Assembly: GCA_027924645.1 (NCBI GenBank)
Contig: BSBN01000354.1
Location: forward strand, 10,930,001 to 10,994,000
Source: Cunninghamia lanceolata
Lineage: Eukaryota > Streptophyta > Pinopsida > Cupressales > Cupressaceae
Length of the DNA stretch: 64,000 nt
Reading direction: 5' to 3'
Below the pieces are notes generated by a model, which worked only from the letters and a program-made list of their open reading frames with translations, was not told where the DNA came from and ran no database searches. Made by a program: the position numbers and the translations under genes. Of this stretch, positions 1-10,400 are shown piece after piece. Positions within the stretch are counted from its first letter, which is position 1, and each line of letters begins with the position of its first letter.

Positions 1-1287
1 CCAGTGGCTAACATACATTTTCTGCGTATGTTTTTCCATCGACAAAACCCATTCCATCGGCTAGACTAAAACTCCTCACGCCGATATGAGTATTTTGCTT
101 TGGGTGAACCTCTGAGCCAACCGTACCATTGAACCAGTACTATCGATTCAATTACTTAGTTTAAAGTGTTATTGGCAACTCACAGTTGTATTGTTGAACC
201 GTAGGAACCCATTGGCTTCACTGAACCATTGAACCGCCGGCCCGTTGAACCGGTTCAACGAATGGTTCAACTGTCGCTAGCTCTTTAACACTATCTCCAT
301 CGCCGAATGGTTGAACCAAACGGTCAGTTGAACCGTTGAACCGATTCAAAGGTTCAATCAAACACTTAACCGATTCAAAAACTCCTTCGAAGCTTTATTT
401 AACTTCTTACAAGCATTCGTCGAGCCAAAAGGAATCTAATTTACTTGCGAACCGTTGAACCTTTCGCTAAAGGTTCAAACAAAAACTTTTCCGCCTAACT
501 TCAATCAGCTGTGGAACCCAATGTACTATCTGTTATCGCCGTGGAACTAAAATTCGTTGGACCATTGGAATTGGTTCAAGCACCAGGTTTTCAACTATCT
601 GTAACGTTGAAAAACCCGCGCGACATTGCCAAACTATCCCTTCCACAAACATACAGATTTTTTCTAACTTTAACAACCTAGCAAATGAGGATGCTAGGAT
701 TCATCTTAGCATGCTACAAATCAATCCTGTGATCACACAAAATGAACAGAAACAAAACAGAAAACCTAATCTAATATATATAGCCATTCTACCAATTATG
801 AAGTAATCAACCGGTGGAATGGATTAAAGAACCCATCTCAGTTGCAAACCAGAAAATTGACTACACAAGGAAATCGAACACCAGAAAACAACACAAACAG
901 GATCTTTCTTTTATGGCTTCCAGAAATTGATACAGATATCTGATTTCACAACTTTAGAACTTCTCTGTTTCCTACAGAAATCTCAATCTATCTTAATCTA
1001 TCTCTGCTCCAAATGATCTGAGCTGAGCTATTTAACTACTTTCCAACAGTAATACAGACTTGATTCCCAGTGGCTAGGAGACAATTCCAAGCGGCTAGGA
1101 AAGATAACAAACTTCTAACAAACTAACAACCTTATCATGACAGCTCGATAAGTGTCCTAGGGATTACAAACAAAAACTAAATTACAAACACCAATGACAA
1201 GTCTGGTCAAACAGACCTTATTACATTAAATGTAGAAAATGCATAAATTGCATAAGACCCTAGTCTTCGTGGGGTGCTCCTGCACCA
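1..1287 (-). repeat. LTR of element A (3' LTR, cut by window start)
   Basis: Aligns end to end with 5922-7206, with scattered substitutions; about 54 bases of its outer end lie before the window. It ends in TGCACCA at 1281-1287, which is TGGTGCA when read on the element strand, so the LTR begins with TG. It is unusually rich in the heptamer TTGAACC and its complement GGTTCAA between about 125 and 560. A TATA-like stretch on the minus strand lies near 769-785. Confidence 0.93.
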
Positions 1288-1300
1288 TACTCCCCGAGAG
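1288..1300 (-). other. Polypurine tract of element A
   Basis: On the minus strand the bases directly before the 3' LTR read CTCTCGGGGAGTA. This purine-rich stretch abutting the LTR is where plus-strand DNA synthesis would be primed. It is assigned by position and composition only. Confidence 0.55.
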
Positions 1301-1346
1301 AAGAAATCTCAAGTCCACTTGAGATGAGAGTTTGAAGATTTGCACC

Positions 1347-1595
1347 CTATTTGATGATCTGTTCTTCAGTCATCCAAACTGCCTCTGAATCAGGTTTCCC
1401 TTGCCAAGCCACCAAGTATTCCATATACTCTCTGTTCCTTGTCTTCTTTGCCATTCTTGAGTCAAAAATCTTCTGCAATTTTGGTGGATCATGCTTAGGA
1501 ATATCATCATCTGTTGTGCCCTGTAGTGGTTCATGTTTTACATCTGCATTATGTTTGTATAGAGTTAAATCACATACATTAAAAATAGGTGACAA
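1347..1595 (-). pseudogene. Integrase C-terminal chromodomain of element A
   Basis: The minus-strand frame of about 82 codons contains a chromodomain-like core with the segments EYLVAWQGKP and AVWMTEEQI. This matches the aromatic-cage and helix region of chromovirus chromodomains (typical form: YLVKWKGYP...TWE). In chromoviruses it follows the integrase and guides insertion by binding histone marks. It is in the same frame as the preceding integrase segment (1614-2153) but separated by an in-frame stop. Expression is unlikely. Confidence 0.8.
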
Positions 1596-1613
1596 TCCAA
1601 GATCAAAAGGAAG

Positions 1614-2250
1614 TTAGATTTCATAAGCATTTTGTCCACATTTCTTCAAAATCTGACATGGTCCAATCTTCCTCTGCATTAGTTTGGTATGTTTTCCTTT
1701 TGGGAGTCTTTCCTTCTTCAAATTAACCCACACCAAATCTCCAACATCAAATTGTACATCTCGCTTCTTTTTATCAGCATATGCTTTGTACTTCAAAGTA
1801 GTTTGTTGGAGTTGGGTCTTGACTTGATCATGCACCTCTTTGATTGCGGATGCAAAAGCTTCTCCATCTACACTAATAGACTCTCCTGCAGGTACATCTC
1901 TTAGCTCCAAAATACCTCTGGGATGGATACCATATACTACCTGAAAAGGTGACTTTCCTGTACTTCTATTGATGGTGTCATTATAAGAAAATTCTGCCTG
2001 TGACAGGATGTTATTCCATCTGAGCAGAATTCCCAATGACTGATTGACCACTTCAATCTGGCCATCTATTTGAGGGTGATAAGCTAATGAAAAAGACAAA
2101 TTGGTTCCAACCTTCTTCCAAAGAGTCCTCCAAAAATGACCAATAAACTTCACCTCTATCTGACACTATGCTCAACGGCAATCCATGTATTCTCACAATT
2201 TCCTTGAAAAATAGATTTATGCTTTCCCATGGTCTAGAAGGAATGGGCAA
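1614..2250 (-). pseudogene. Integrase catalytic core and C-terminus of element A, with deletion and frameshift
   Basis: The minus-strand product contains HGLPLSIVSDRG (second catalytic Asp region) and, in another frame after about 2150, YHPQIDGQIEVVNQSLG, whose E is the third residue of the D,D35E triad. It continues with the STGKSPFQVVYG segment and the DVGDLVWVNL / KIGPCQIL module typical of gypsy integrase C-termini. PWESINL is joined directly to FFKEIVRIHG, so the stretch of roughly 45-50 residues that normally lies between them, including the first catalytic Asp, is missing. A one-base frameshift follows near 2150. The enzyme cannot be active. Confidence 0.9.
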
Positions 2251-2292
2251 TGGCTGATATAAACCTGCATTAGTAGATCTTCCTTTTGCCTT

Positions 2293-2739
2293 CTAACAAA
2301 TCACACATGTCTCCACAAATTTTCTAACATCTGACTGCAGCTTTGGCCAAAAGTAATGCCTCTTCACAAGATCCAAAGTCTTATCTAGACCAAAATGTCC
2401 TGCCATGGCCCCACAATGCTTCTCCCTAATAATATTCAGCCTCATAGAACACCGTGGAATGCACAATTGTCCACCTTTGAACAACAATCCATCTTGTATC
2501 AGAAATTCAGAGTACCCAACATGATATTTGTCTCCAAAAGAAGTACATACTCTGTAAATCTCCCCAAAGTCTTCATCATCATCATACATAGTCTTTAAGG
2601 AATCAATCCCAACACTTTCCAATTGAATCCGATTTATGGTGAGAGCCCTCCTGCTCAAAGCATCTGCTACCTTATTCTTGACCCCTTTCTTGTGCTTGAG
2701 TGTGAAAGTGAAAGCTTGCAAAGTTTCCACCCACTTCAT
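2293..2739 (-). pseudogene. RNase H C-terminus and integrase H2C2 zinc domain of element A
   Basis: The first part reads MKWVETLQAF...HKKGVKNKVADALSRR, the usual end of a Ty3/gypsy RNase H domain. After a linker comes an HHCC integrase zinc-binding module: GHFGLDKTLDLVKRHYFWP followed by CVIC. It is in the same minus-strand frame as RT and the N-terminal RNase H part, but in-frame stops lie on both sides. Confidence 0.88.
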
Positions 2740-2784
2740 GTGTCTATGGTTCAGCTTTTCTTGGTTGTTTATGAAACTAAGGGC

Positions 2785-3126
2785 CTAATTATCTGTGAAC
2801 ACTATGAATTCTTTTGGCATCAAGTAATGCCTCCACTTTTTGAGTGACTGGACTAGAGCATACATCTCCAAATCATAGGATGAATATCTTTTCTTAGCAT
2901 CATTTAATTTCTCACTAAAAAATGCAATAGGCCTCCCTTTTTGACTAAGTACTGCTCCAATTGCCATGTGACTTGCATCACATTCAACCTGAAAAATCTT
3001 GTTAAAATCAGGAAGTGCAAGGACTGGCTGCTGTGCCACTTTCTTCTTCAATGTTTCAAATGAATCATCTACTTCCTTTGTCCAAGTAAATCTGCACTTC
3101 TGTCCTCCCTTTATGGTATCAAGCAT
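2785..3126 (-). pseudogene. RNase H N-terminal part of element A
   Basis: Contains FQVECDASHMAIGAVLSQ (first catalytic Asp), PIAFFSEKLNDAKKRYSSYD, the E-containing DLEMYALVQSLKKWRHYL and FIVFTDN (third acidic residue). This is a standard Ty3/gypsy RNase H. The frame matches RT upstream and the next segment downstream; stops separate them. Confidence 0.9.
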
Positions 3127-3210
3127 GGGTGCACAGACATGATTAAACCCTCATATAAACTTCCTATATAAGGTTGCTAACCCATGGAAACTCCTAACAT
3201 CATTCATGGT

Positions 3211-3987
3211 TCAAGGAGTTGGCCAAGATAATATGGCACTTACCTTCTCTTGATCCATTTTCAATTTTCCCTGTGAGATGACAAAACCCAAGTAGATGAT
3301 CTCCTCCTTCATAAACAAACACTTCTCCAAGTTTATCATTAACTGTTCTTCATGTAACCTTTTGATAACCAAGTCTACGTGTTTGAGGTGTTCTTCCCTT
3401 GTATTACTGAAAATCAGAATGTCATCTAGATATACTATGACAAATTTACCTATAAATTCTCTCAAGACCTCATTCATCAATCTCATAAAGGTACTAGGAG
3501 CATTGGATAAACCAAAAGGCATGACCTTCCACTCATACAACCCTTCATTGGTTTTAAATGTAGTTTTCCATTCATCTCCTAGCCTAATCCTGATCTGATG
3601 ATAGCCACTTTTCAAATCTATTTTTGTGAAGTATTTGGTACCTCCCAAACAATCAAGCAAATCCTCTATCCTGGGTATTGGGAACCTATACCTGATTGTG
3701 ATCTTGTTAATAGCCCTTGAATCAGTGCAAAATCTCCAAGTGCCTTCTTTCTTTGGTGCTAGTATAGCTGGTACTGCACATGGACTTAAACTTTTGCCAA
3801 TTAGGCCTGTGTCCAACAATTCCTCAATCTGTCTTGCTACCTCTGCATTCTGTTCTGGGGTGAGCTTGTATGATGCTTTGTTTGGCAGTGTAGATCCTGG
3901 GATCATATCTATACAATGGTTGATATCTCTTATAGGTGGTAGAGACCTTGGCATTCCATCAGAAACGATGCCTTTGTATCTGTCCAA
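3211..3987 (-). pseudogene. Reverse transcriptase of element A
   Basis: 258 codons on the minus strand covering the RT palm and fingers. [32 protein letters not shown] and [17 protein letters not shown] are visible, and the catalytic motif is an intact YLDD within [12 protein letters not shown]. The N-terminal lead-in ([17 protein letters not shown]) is typical of chromovirus pol. The best-preserved domain of the element, but flanked by stops. Confidence 0.95.
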
Positions 3988-3993
3988 TAGCTC

Positions 3994-4329
3994 TTAGACA
4001 GCTGGATCTATAAATCTTTGTCTCTTCTCTCCCTTGACTTCTTGTTGCTGTTCCTTATTCACTTTTAGGCATGGAATTGGAGCATATGCAACTGCTCCTT
4101 CTTCTGCTATTTCTGTCATGAACTGTTTGCCTTCTACCAGCATTACCTTGACTTCTTTTCCTTTTGATTCTACCTCCTTCTCCATCAATGGCAGTAATTC
4201 TATCACCTTACCATCCTTGGTGATTGAATAAGTATTTCTAACTCCATCATGTTGTGCTCTTAAATCATATTGCCATGGTCTTCCAAATAGGAGATGGCAA
4301 GCATCCATTAGAGCTATGTCAAACAACAA
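3994..4329 (-). pseudogene. Protease C-terminal part and linker of element A
   Basis: Minus-strand segment with MDACHLLFGRPWQYD, the conserved LLGRPW end of retroelement protease, followed by a linker rich in Lys and Glu leading to RT. It lies in the same frame as RT and the upstream CCHC-protease segment. Stops at 3994-3996 (TAA) and 4369-4371 (TAG) bound it. Confidence 0.8.
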
Positions 4330-4368
4330 TTTATCCTTGTATGGTCCAATTTGAAACTCTACCCAAGC

Positions 4369-5064
4369 CTATTCTTCCACAACTATTTGCTGACCTTGAG
4401 TGATCCATGAGATCTTGTATGGGCAAGGATGTGGCAGCCTCCTAAGCTTAAGCTTTTCTACCATTTCAACAAACACAAAATTCTTAGTAGATCCGGAGTC
4501 AATCAGAACTTTACATACCTTGCCTCCTGCCTTGCAAGTAGTTTTGAAAAGAGACTTTCTCTGTGGGGGTTCTCTGTCAGGCACCTTCATGGTGGTCATT
4601 ACTCTTCTAATCATCAAAGATTCTCCTTTTTCAGGATACCCATAACCATCAGGAGCATTCACACTTTGATATGTGTTTGAACTTGTCATACTTTGGCAAT
4701 CAGATTCTTGGATCAAATTTGTCCTCCTTTCTCCCATTGAACTTGTTGCTTTCTCTGGACATCTGCTGGCTATGTGGCCTTCCTGATAGCAATTGTAACA
4801 TCTAATAGCTCCTCTGCCCTGAGATCTCCCTCTAAATGGTGGTCTTCTGCCCCTAAAATTTCCTTTCTGATCATAACTTCCCTTTTGAGTCTGACCGATG
4901 TCTCCTTTGTTACTCTCTTGATTGGTTTCAACTTGGTGTCCAAATCCATTTCCTCTGCCTCTGAAAGGACTTCTTCCCCCTCTTTGATGTCTTCCTCTTC
5001 CTCTATTGTTCTGCTCTTGTTTCTCTTTAGTTTCTCTTCCACCTTGAGTGCTAATTGGTAGCAC
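4369..5064 (-). pseudogene. Nucleocapsid CCHC knuckle and protease N-terminus of element A
   Basis: An Arg/Gly-rich stretch is followed by the zinc knuckle CYNCYQEGHIASRCP (CX2CX4HX4C), then VCKVLIDSGSTKNFV, the DSG active site of the retroviral-type protease. It overlaps the end of gag in a different frame, so about one base was gained or lost near 5060. The RGRG-type region resembles RGG nucleic-acid binding segments of gag C-termini. Confidence 0.9.
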
Positions 5065-5816
5065 TTCTGAACTGTATCTGGATTATGCAGATTTAGGTCT
5101 TCTTGGATGGCAAATCTCAACCCATTGAGATACCTAGCTACCTTCTCTTCCTCATTCTCCTTCACCTTTGTCTTGAGACATAGTTTCATGAATTCTTCAG
5201 TGTATGCACTGACATCTAATTCCTTATGTTTTAGATTTTGTCTCCTCTTATGTAATTGGATGTTGTAATCCAATGGAACATAGGCTTCCTTCACTAAAGC
5301 CATCATCTTCTTCCACGTAGCAACTCTGTTCTTTCCTTCTTTCACCCTGTCATCTTGGATGAAATTCCACCAGGTTAGTGCAGCTCCTTTCATTTTGGAT
5401 TGAGCTATCTTCACTCTTTGGTGGTCTAGTATTTCCTCTATTTCAAAGAAATTGTTCAAGGAGCCTATCCACTCCATCACTGAATCAGGTTCCATTTTTC
5501 CTGCAAACACGGGTAGGTCTATTTTCATATCCATGGTCCTTCGCTCCATGGATTTGAAGGCATTAAGTAAGGGTCTCTGGTCTGCAGGAACCTCTATCTC
5601 TTCCTGCCTAGGGATCTCCTCTTCATCCCTATCTTCTCGTTCACCAGAATCTCTTCCCCTTCCGACTTTGTCCCTCAATCTTTCCAACTCATCTTTCAAT
5701 GCCTGATTCTGTGCACTAATTGCTTTGCTTTCTGCAATCTGCTTCTTTACCAGGACAGCCAATTCAGCGTTGGTCATCCTTGCTGGGTACTCTTCTGACC
5801 CTTCTCCTTCTGACAT
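4770..5816 (-). pseudogene. Gag (capsid) of element A
   Basis: 348 codons from an ATG at 5814-5816, 37 bases downstream of the primer-binding site. An N-terminal coiled-coil-like region (residues about 15-60) precedes a Retrotrans_gag-type capsid domain with MKGAALTWWNFIQDD, DVSAYTEEFMKLCLKT and ARYLNGLRFAIQEDLNL. The last 60 or so codons are out of frame: the true continuation (RGG region, CCHC) is in the frame of 4369-5064. Gag packages element RNA into particles. Confidence 0.92.
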
Positions 5817-5852
5817 TTTGTTGTCTTCTCCTTCCCAAAAGATACAACCTTT

Positions 5853-5864
5853 GCTCTGATAACA
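5853..5864 (-). other. Primer-binding site of element A
   Basis: On the minus strand the bases are TGTTATCAGAGC, one substitution from TGGTATCAGAGC, the standard site complementary to the 3' end of initiator methionine tRNA. It lies three bases from the inner end of the 5' LTR (5868), fixing the LTR boundary. Confidence 0.85.
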
Positions 5865-5867
5865 CTA

Positions 5868-7206
5868 TGATGCAGAGCGGGCAGCGGGTCGTGGAAAACT
5901 GTTTAGCAGTCGGCAGTTAACCAGCCGCTAACATACATTTTCTGCGTATGTTTTTCCATCGACAAAACCCATTCCATCAGCCAGACTAAAACTCTTCATG
6001 CCGATATGAGTATTTTGCTTTGGGTGAACATCTGAGCCAACCGTACCATTGAACCAGTACTATCGATTCAATTACTTAGTTTAAAGTGTTATTGGCAACT
6101 CACAGTTGTACTATTGAACCGTAGGAACCCATCGGCTTCACTGAACCATTGAACCACCGGCCCGTTGAACCAGTTCAATGAATGGTTCAACTGTCGCTAG
6201 CTCTTTAGCACTGTCTCCGTCGCCGAACGGTTGAAACATTGAACCCTTTGAACCGTTGAACCGGTTCAAAGGTTCAATCAAACACTTAACCGATTCAAAA
6301 ACTCCTTCAAAGCTTTATTTAACTTCTTACAAGCATTCGTCGAGCCAAAATGAACCCGATTTACTTGTGAACCATTGAACTTTTCGCCAAAGGTTCAAAC
6401 AAAGACTTTTCCGCCCGACTTCAATCAACTGCGGAACCTGATGTACTATCTGTTATCGCCATGGAACCGAAATTCGTTGGACCATTGGAATTGGTTCAAA
6501 CACCAGGTTTTTAACTATCTGTAACGTCGAAAAACCTGCGCGACATTGCCAAACTATCCCTTCCACAAACATACGGATTTTTCTAACTTTAACAACCTAG
6601 CACATGAGGATGCTAGGATTCATCTCAGCATGCTACAAATTGATCCTGTGATCACACAAAATGAACAGAAACAAAACAGAAAACCTAATCTAATATATAC
6701 ATCCATTCAACCGATTATGAAGGAATCAACCAGTGGAATGGATTAAAGAACCCATCTCGGTTGCAAACCAGAAAATTGACTACACAAGGAAATCGAACAC
6801 CAGAAAACAACACAAACAGGATCTTTCTTTTATGGCTTCCAGAAATTGATACAGATATCTGATTTCACAACTTTAGAACTTCTCTGTTTCCTACAGAAAT
6901 CTCAATCTATCTTAATATATCTCTACTCCAAACGATCTGAGCTGAGCTATTTAACTACTTTCCAACAGTAGTACAGACTTGATTCCCAGCAGCTAGGAGA
7001 CAATTCCAAGCGGCTAGGAGAGATAACAAACTTCTAACAAACTAACAACCTTATCATGACAGCTCGATAAGTGTCCGAGGGATTACAAACAAAAACCAAA
7101 TTACAAACACCAATGACAAGTCTGGTCAAACAGACCTTATTACATTAAATATAGAAAATGCATAAATTGCATAAGACCCAAGTCTTCGTGGGGTGCTCCT
7201 GCACCA
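5868..7206 (-). repeat. LTR of element A (5' LTR, complete)
   Basis: 1339 bp, TG at 5868 to CA at 7205-7206 on the plus strand, a direct repeat of 1-1287 after its first 54 bases. The inner end abuts the primer-binding site; the outer end abuts unrelated sequence. It carries the same dense TTGAACC/GGTTCAA array as its partner (about 6050-6510). A TATA-like stretch on the minus strand lies near 6682-6698, about 510 bases from the element's start. Confidence 0.93.
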
Positions 7207-7344
7207 GGCTTACTCTGAAATAGATACGCACATTGGACTGCATCCCAGTTCCAACACAATTGCATGAGGATGATGGAAACATCATGTCTCAAGAATATGA
7301 GAACAAGAAGATATACAATGAAACAATATCATCCCCTGACTAGA

Positions 7345-9910
7345 GTCGGCCAGAAGAGACATCATTAGCATAGATAACACAAAAGGTTATGTTGTTAACC
7401 AAAGACTGGTAGATGCAGAGGTCACAAAATTGAAGAGAAGGGGAGTATCTCTCACTATTGATAAGCAGAGGAAGAGACAAGAATTGACATATGAAGAATA
7501 TGATGATTTCCTCAAGGAAAAGAGGGCATCTAAAGGCGAAAGGCAACAAGACAAATCTAAGAAGGGAAACTAAGTGGTTGGTGTAAGAATCATTCGACAT
7601 CCTCAACCTAAGGAGAATCAGACCTCGACTTTTGCTACCATCACATCTCATGCATCCACAAAGCAGCAAAAGTCAATTACAGATACTGCTCCTACTTATG
7701 AGGTTGAAGAGGAAAGCACTAGTGATGATGATCTCCTGATAAGTAGAAAGAAAAAGGAAACCCAGGAGGTCCCCCAAAAGCAGCAAGCATCTGCAATGAG
7801 GGGAACAATAGAAAAGAACCCCACCATCATACTAAAAGGAAAAGGTGGTGAAGGTATTAAGATAACTCTACAGCATGAAGTTCCTATTCCTGCCATACTA
7901 CATTTCAAGACTGAATTGGCAAAAGAGCAGAGGAAGGAGATGCATAATAAAGGAAGTGACCAGTCTTTTCCCTTGGACAACATGGTGGAGTTATCAGATG
8001 ATGATGTAAATGAAGTGTCTGCTAGTTCTATGGAGACACTAATAAAGAACACAAAGATGACCCCTCGTGGCACCCCCACAATGCAGAAGGAGGTCGAAGA
8101 AGAGATAATAAAGGGTAATCCTGAAATTGTAGCACAACAAATTGATTTAGCAGGATTAGTGGATCAGGGTACCAGCCCAGCAACCATAGACTTGACATAT
8201 CAAGGCGAGGAGGACCAAAGTAAAGGTGAAGATATGCCTTCGGAGCAAAATAAACTAGAAGTCAATGTACAGATGGAGGAAGAAGAGATATCTGATCAAA
8301 ATGATGGTCAGGATGATGAACAAGTACCTGAGAAGGAGCCAAACAAAATGAAGATAGATAAACCTCAGGATTCTAAAGAGGCAGGTATGCCAAAAGATGG
8401 GGAAAAGGGCCCTTAGGTAGGTGACGATTAGGAAAAGGCAAAAAATGTGAATAAAGAAAGTCAGAAAGATCATCAAGGTATGATGAGAAGAACAATCCTA
8501 GTCCTCATGCAGATCCAGCACCAACAAATGATGAGAAGGATAATAGTGAGAAGGTAATACCAGTTGTCCCTATGAATGAGGAAGGGCATGATGAGGAGAT
8601 GCTCAATGAACAAGAAAAGGAGCCTTCACCACCAAGGGTGGAGCAAAACACTGAATCACAAGATGTTCACATTGAACATACAAACCAGCAAGGGTCTACA
8701 GATGATGTGCCATACTAGCTACAACAAGAGGTACAAGCACATCCACCTAGTGTTGCATCAAATTTTGATATTGCTTCATTCTTTTCAGCCAATACAGCCA
8801 AGCCAAGGAGAAGAGCTAGGGCCACATCGGCAATAAAGAGAGATCAGACAACAGGTAGGAGGACAGCTAAAGTAGCTATACCTGTGGTAGACAAGGCCAA
8901 TAGGGAGATAAGTGCTAGTGAGTTCCAATGACCACTATTGAGTCGGGCTTTGCTACAGAGCAATAAGAGGGCCAAGAGGCCAAGGATATAATTGATTCTT
9001 TATTGAAAAATGTAGAGAGATAGAAGAATAAAAATAAGGTGCACAAGGAGCACATTACTCAATTGCACACATTCATAAAAGAGCTGATAGACCCCAATAA
9101 TGTGCCAGTCATCACATCTACCCCTCACTATTATATCACAGGATGAAGTGACAGGGCTTGATATTATGAAGCATAAAACACATATGATGGATAATTGATT
9201 CATTCAATTCATCATAAAGGCAAAGAAGGTAATAAATACCTCTCTTAATAATTGGACCCTGCTCAGCACATTGAAGAGCAAGGTTGATAAATTGCAAAAG
9301 GAAGTTGGGCAAAGGTCCATCAAGATTGAAAAGCATCTGACTGCCCTATCAGAAATGAAACGCATAGATGCCAATGTCCTAGTTTACAACAAGATATTGA
9401 ATAACTACACATCTAAACTATTGAGCATATGGTATGAGGACACCAAATTTGAGAGTGATATCCTTAGGAAGTGTAATGCAAAACTCAGAGATATCAGTGT
9501 GAGATTGCACAAACTTTTGTTCGATGAAGTAGAAATCTTGGAGCCTCTTGAAGAAAAGGTGGAAGGGAAGATTGAATCAAGATGTAGACTTTGCAGTTAA
9601 AGCCTTTCAAGACAATTTCAAGCCTGTTGCAGATGATCCTCTCAATCAGCTATCAGAGGATACAATCAACAAGGCCATGAGGATGAAGGAAAAGGTGGAA
9701 AAATATAATGAAATGTTGAATAGCAGGAAGAACAAATGGTTTGCATTACAAGCACAATCGAAGTCACAAGAACATGCAGTTGCCAAAGCCAAAGTCCAAG
9801 ATGGGGGTGAAATTGAAAGGATAGTATACGCATATGAGCCCATCAGGTGAGTGATAAGTGTGCCAACAGATGAAGAAGATTTGTCCACTGATGAGGAAGA
9901 TGAAGAATAG
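7345..9910 (+). pseudogene. Degenerate acidic coiled-coil ORF of unknown function
   Basis: A plus-strand reading frame can be followed for about 850 codons through several stops (near 7571, 8414, 8429, 8722, 8927, 9848) and frame changes near 8480, 8930 and 9575. The first half is acidic and disordered (for example YEVEEESTSDDDLLISRKKK). A basic stretch follows (KPRRRARATSAIKRDQTTGRR), then a helical, coiled-coil-like part (LKSKVDKLQKEVGQRSIKIE; KAMRMKEKVEKYNEMLNSR). It ends in an acidic tail, DEEDLSTDEEDEE, and a TAG at 9908-9910. I do not recognise the family. Because promoter-like LTR sequence follows, it could be the last ORF of an LTR retroelement into which element A inserted. A decayed cellular gene is the alternative. 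Confidence 0.55.
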
Positions 9911-10400
9911 ACATGATGCACATGATCATGTGTATGATATGCTACCAAATGGTTGCCAGCGGGCAACCTATGCCACGTGTTTGCCCGTTGACTTAATCAA
10001 AGAGTAATATGGACCGTTGATCTTAATAGATAAATCTTGATCCTAAGATCGTTTTATAACCGCCTCCTCCTCTTGTTCTATAAAAGGGAGATGGAGTGCA
10101 TTTTGTAATCATTCGAAACTTAATTGAGATTAGATTGTTGAAGCATCAGGACTAATTCTCAAGGCTAATTGTAAATGTACATCTCTTTCGTATACTTAAT
10201 GAAAAAGAAGCTCTAGATTACATACAATTGTAAACTCTAAGTAATCTATGAATAGATTCTTGGCTTGTACTTTGATTTGTTGTGTCCCTTGGAGTGCATT
10301 TCATGCCGTGCATGTTGCTTTCATTCATTTTCCATCAAAGTTAGCATTAATCATATGTAGTTGTGGAACATCCTGGTGAACATATGGTTTGATTTTCTTT
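9911..10400 (+). other. Possible LTR start downstream of the acidic ORF
   Basis: After the ORF's stop come a 14-bp perfect palindrome (CACATGATCATGTG, 9919-9932), a hairpin GGTTGCC-agcg-GGCAACC (9951-9968), a TATA box and an A/T-rich leader. This resembles the U3/R part of an LTR. No second copy is in the window, so the assignment is inference. Confidence 0.35.
10079..10085 (+). promoter_or_regulatory. TATA box candidate
   Basis: TATAAAA followed by GGGAGATGG, preceded by a CCTCCTCCTC tract. The surrounding composition is that of a plant core promoter. It would drive transcription rightwards, in agreement with the strand of the decayed ORF upstream if this is a 3' LTR. Confidence 0.4.

Larger units (their letters stand above)
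1..7206 (-). mobile_element. Ty3/gypsy chromovirus A, degenerate, minus strand
   Basis: Two direct repeats (1-1287 and 5868-7206) flank a 4.6-kb internal region. Read on the minus strand it holds, in order, a primer-binding site, gag, a CCHC knuckle, protease, RT, RNase H, integrase and a C-terminal chromodomain. This order (integrase last, chromodomain at its C-terminus) defines plant chromoviruses of Ty3/gypsy. Gag and the distal integrase lie in one reading frame and pol in another, with shifts near 5060 and 2150, and several stops occur inside pol, so the copy is non-functional. The left LTR begins outside the window, so the target-site duplication cannot be checked. Confidence 0.95.

Noticed and set aside
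120..600. tRNA-like internal promoter (B box resembles GGTTCAA) suggesting a SINE in the LTR
   Set aside because: No A box at the right distance, no cloverleaf and no tail; the motif recurs many times and the sequence is a clear LTR.
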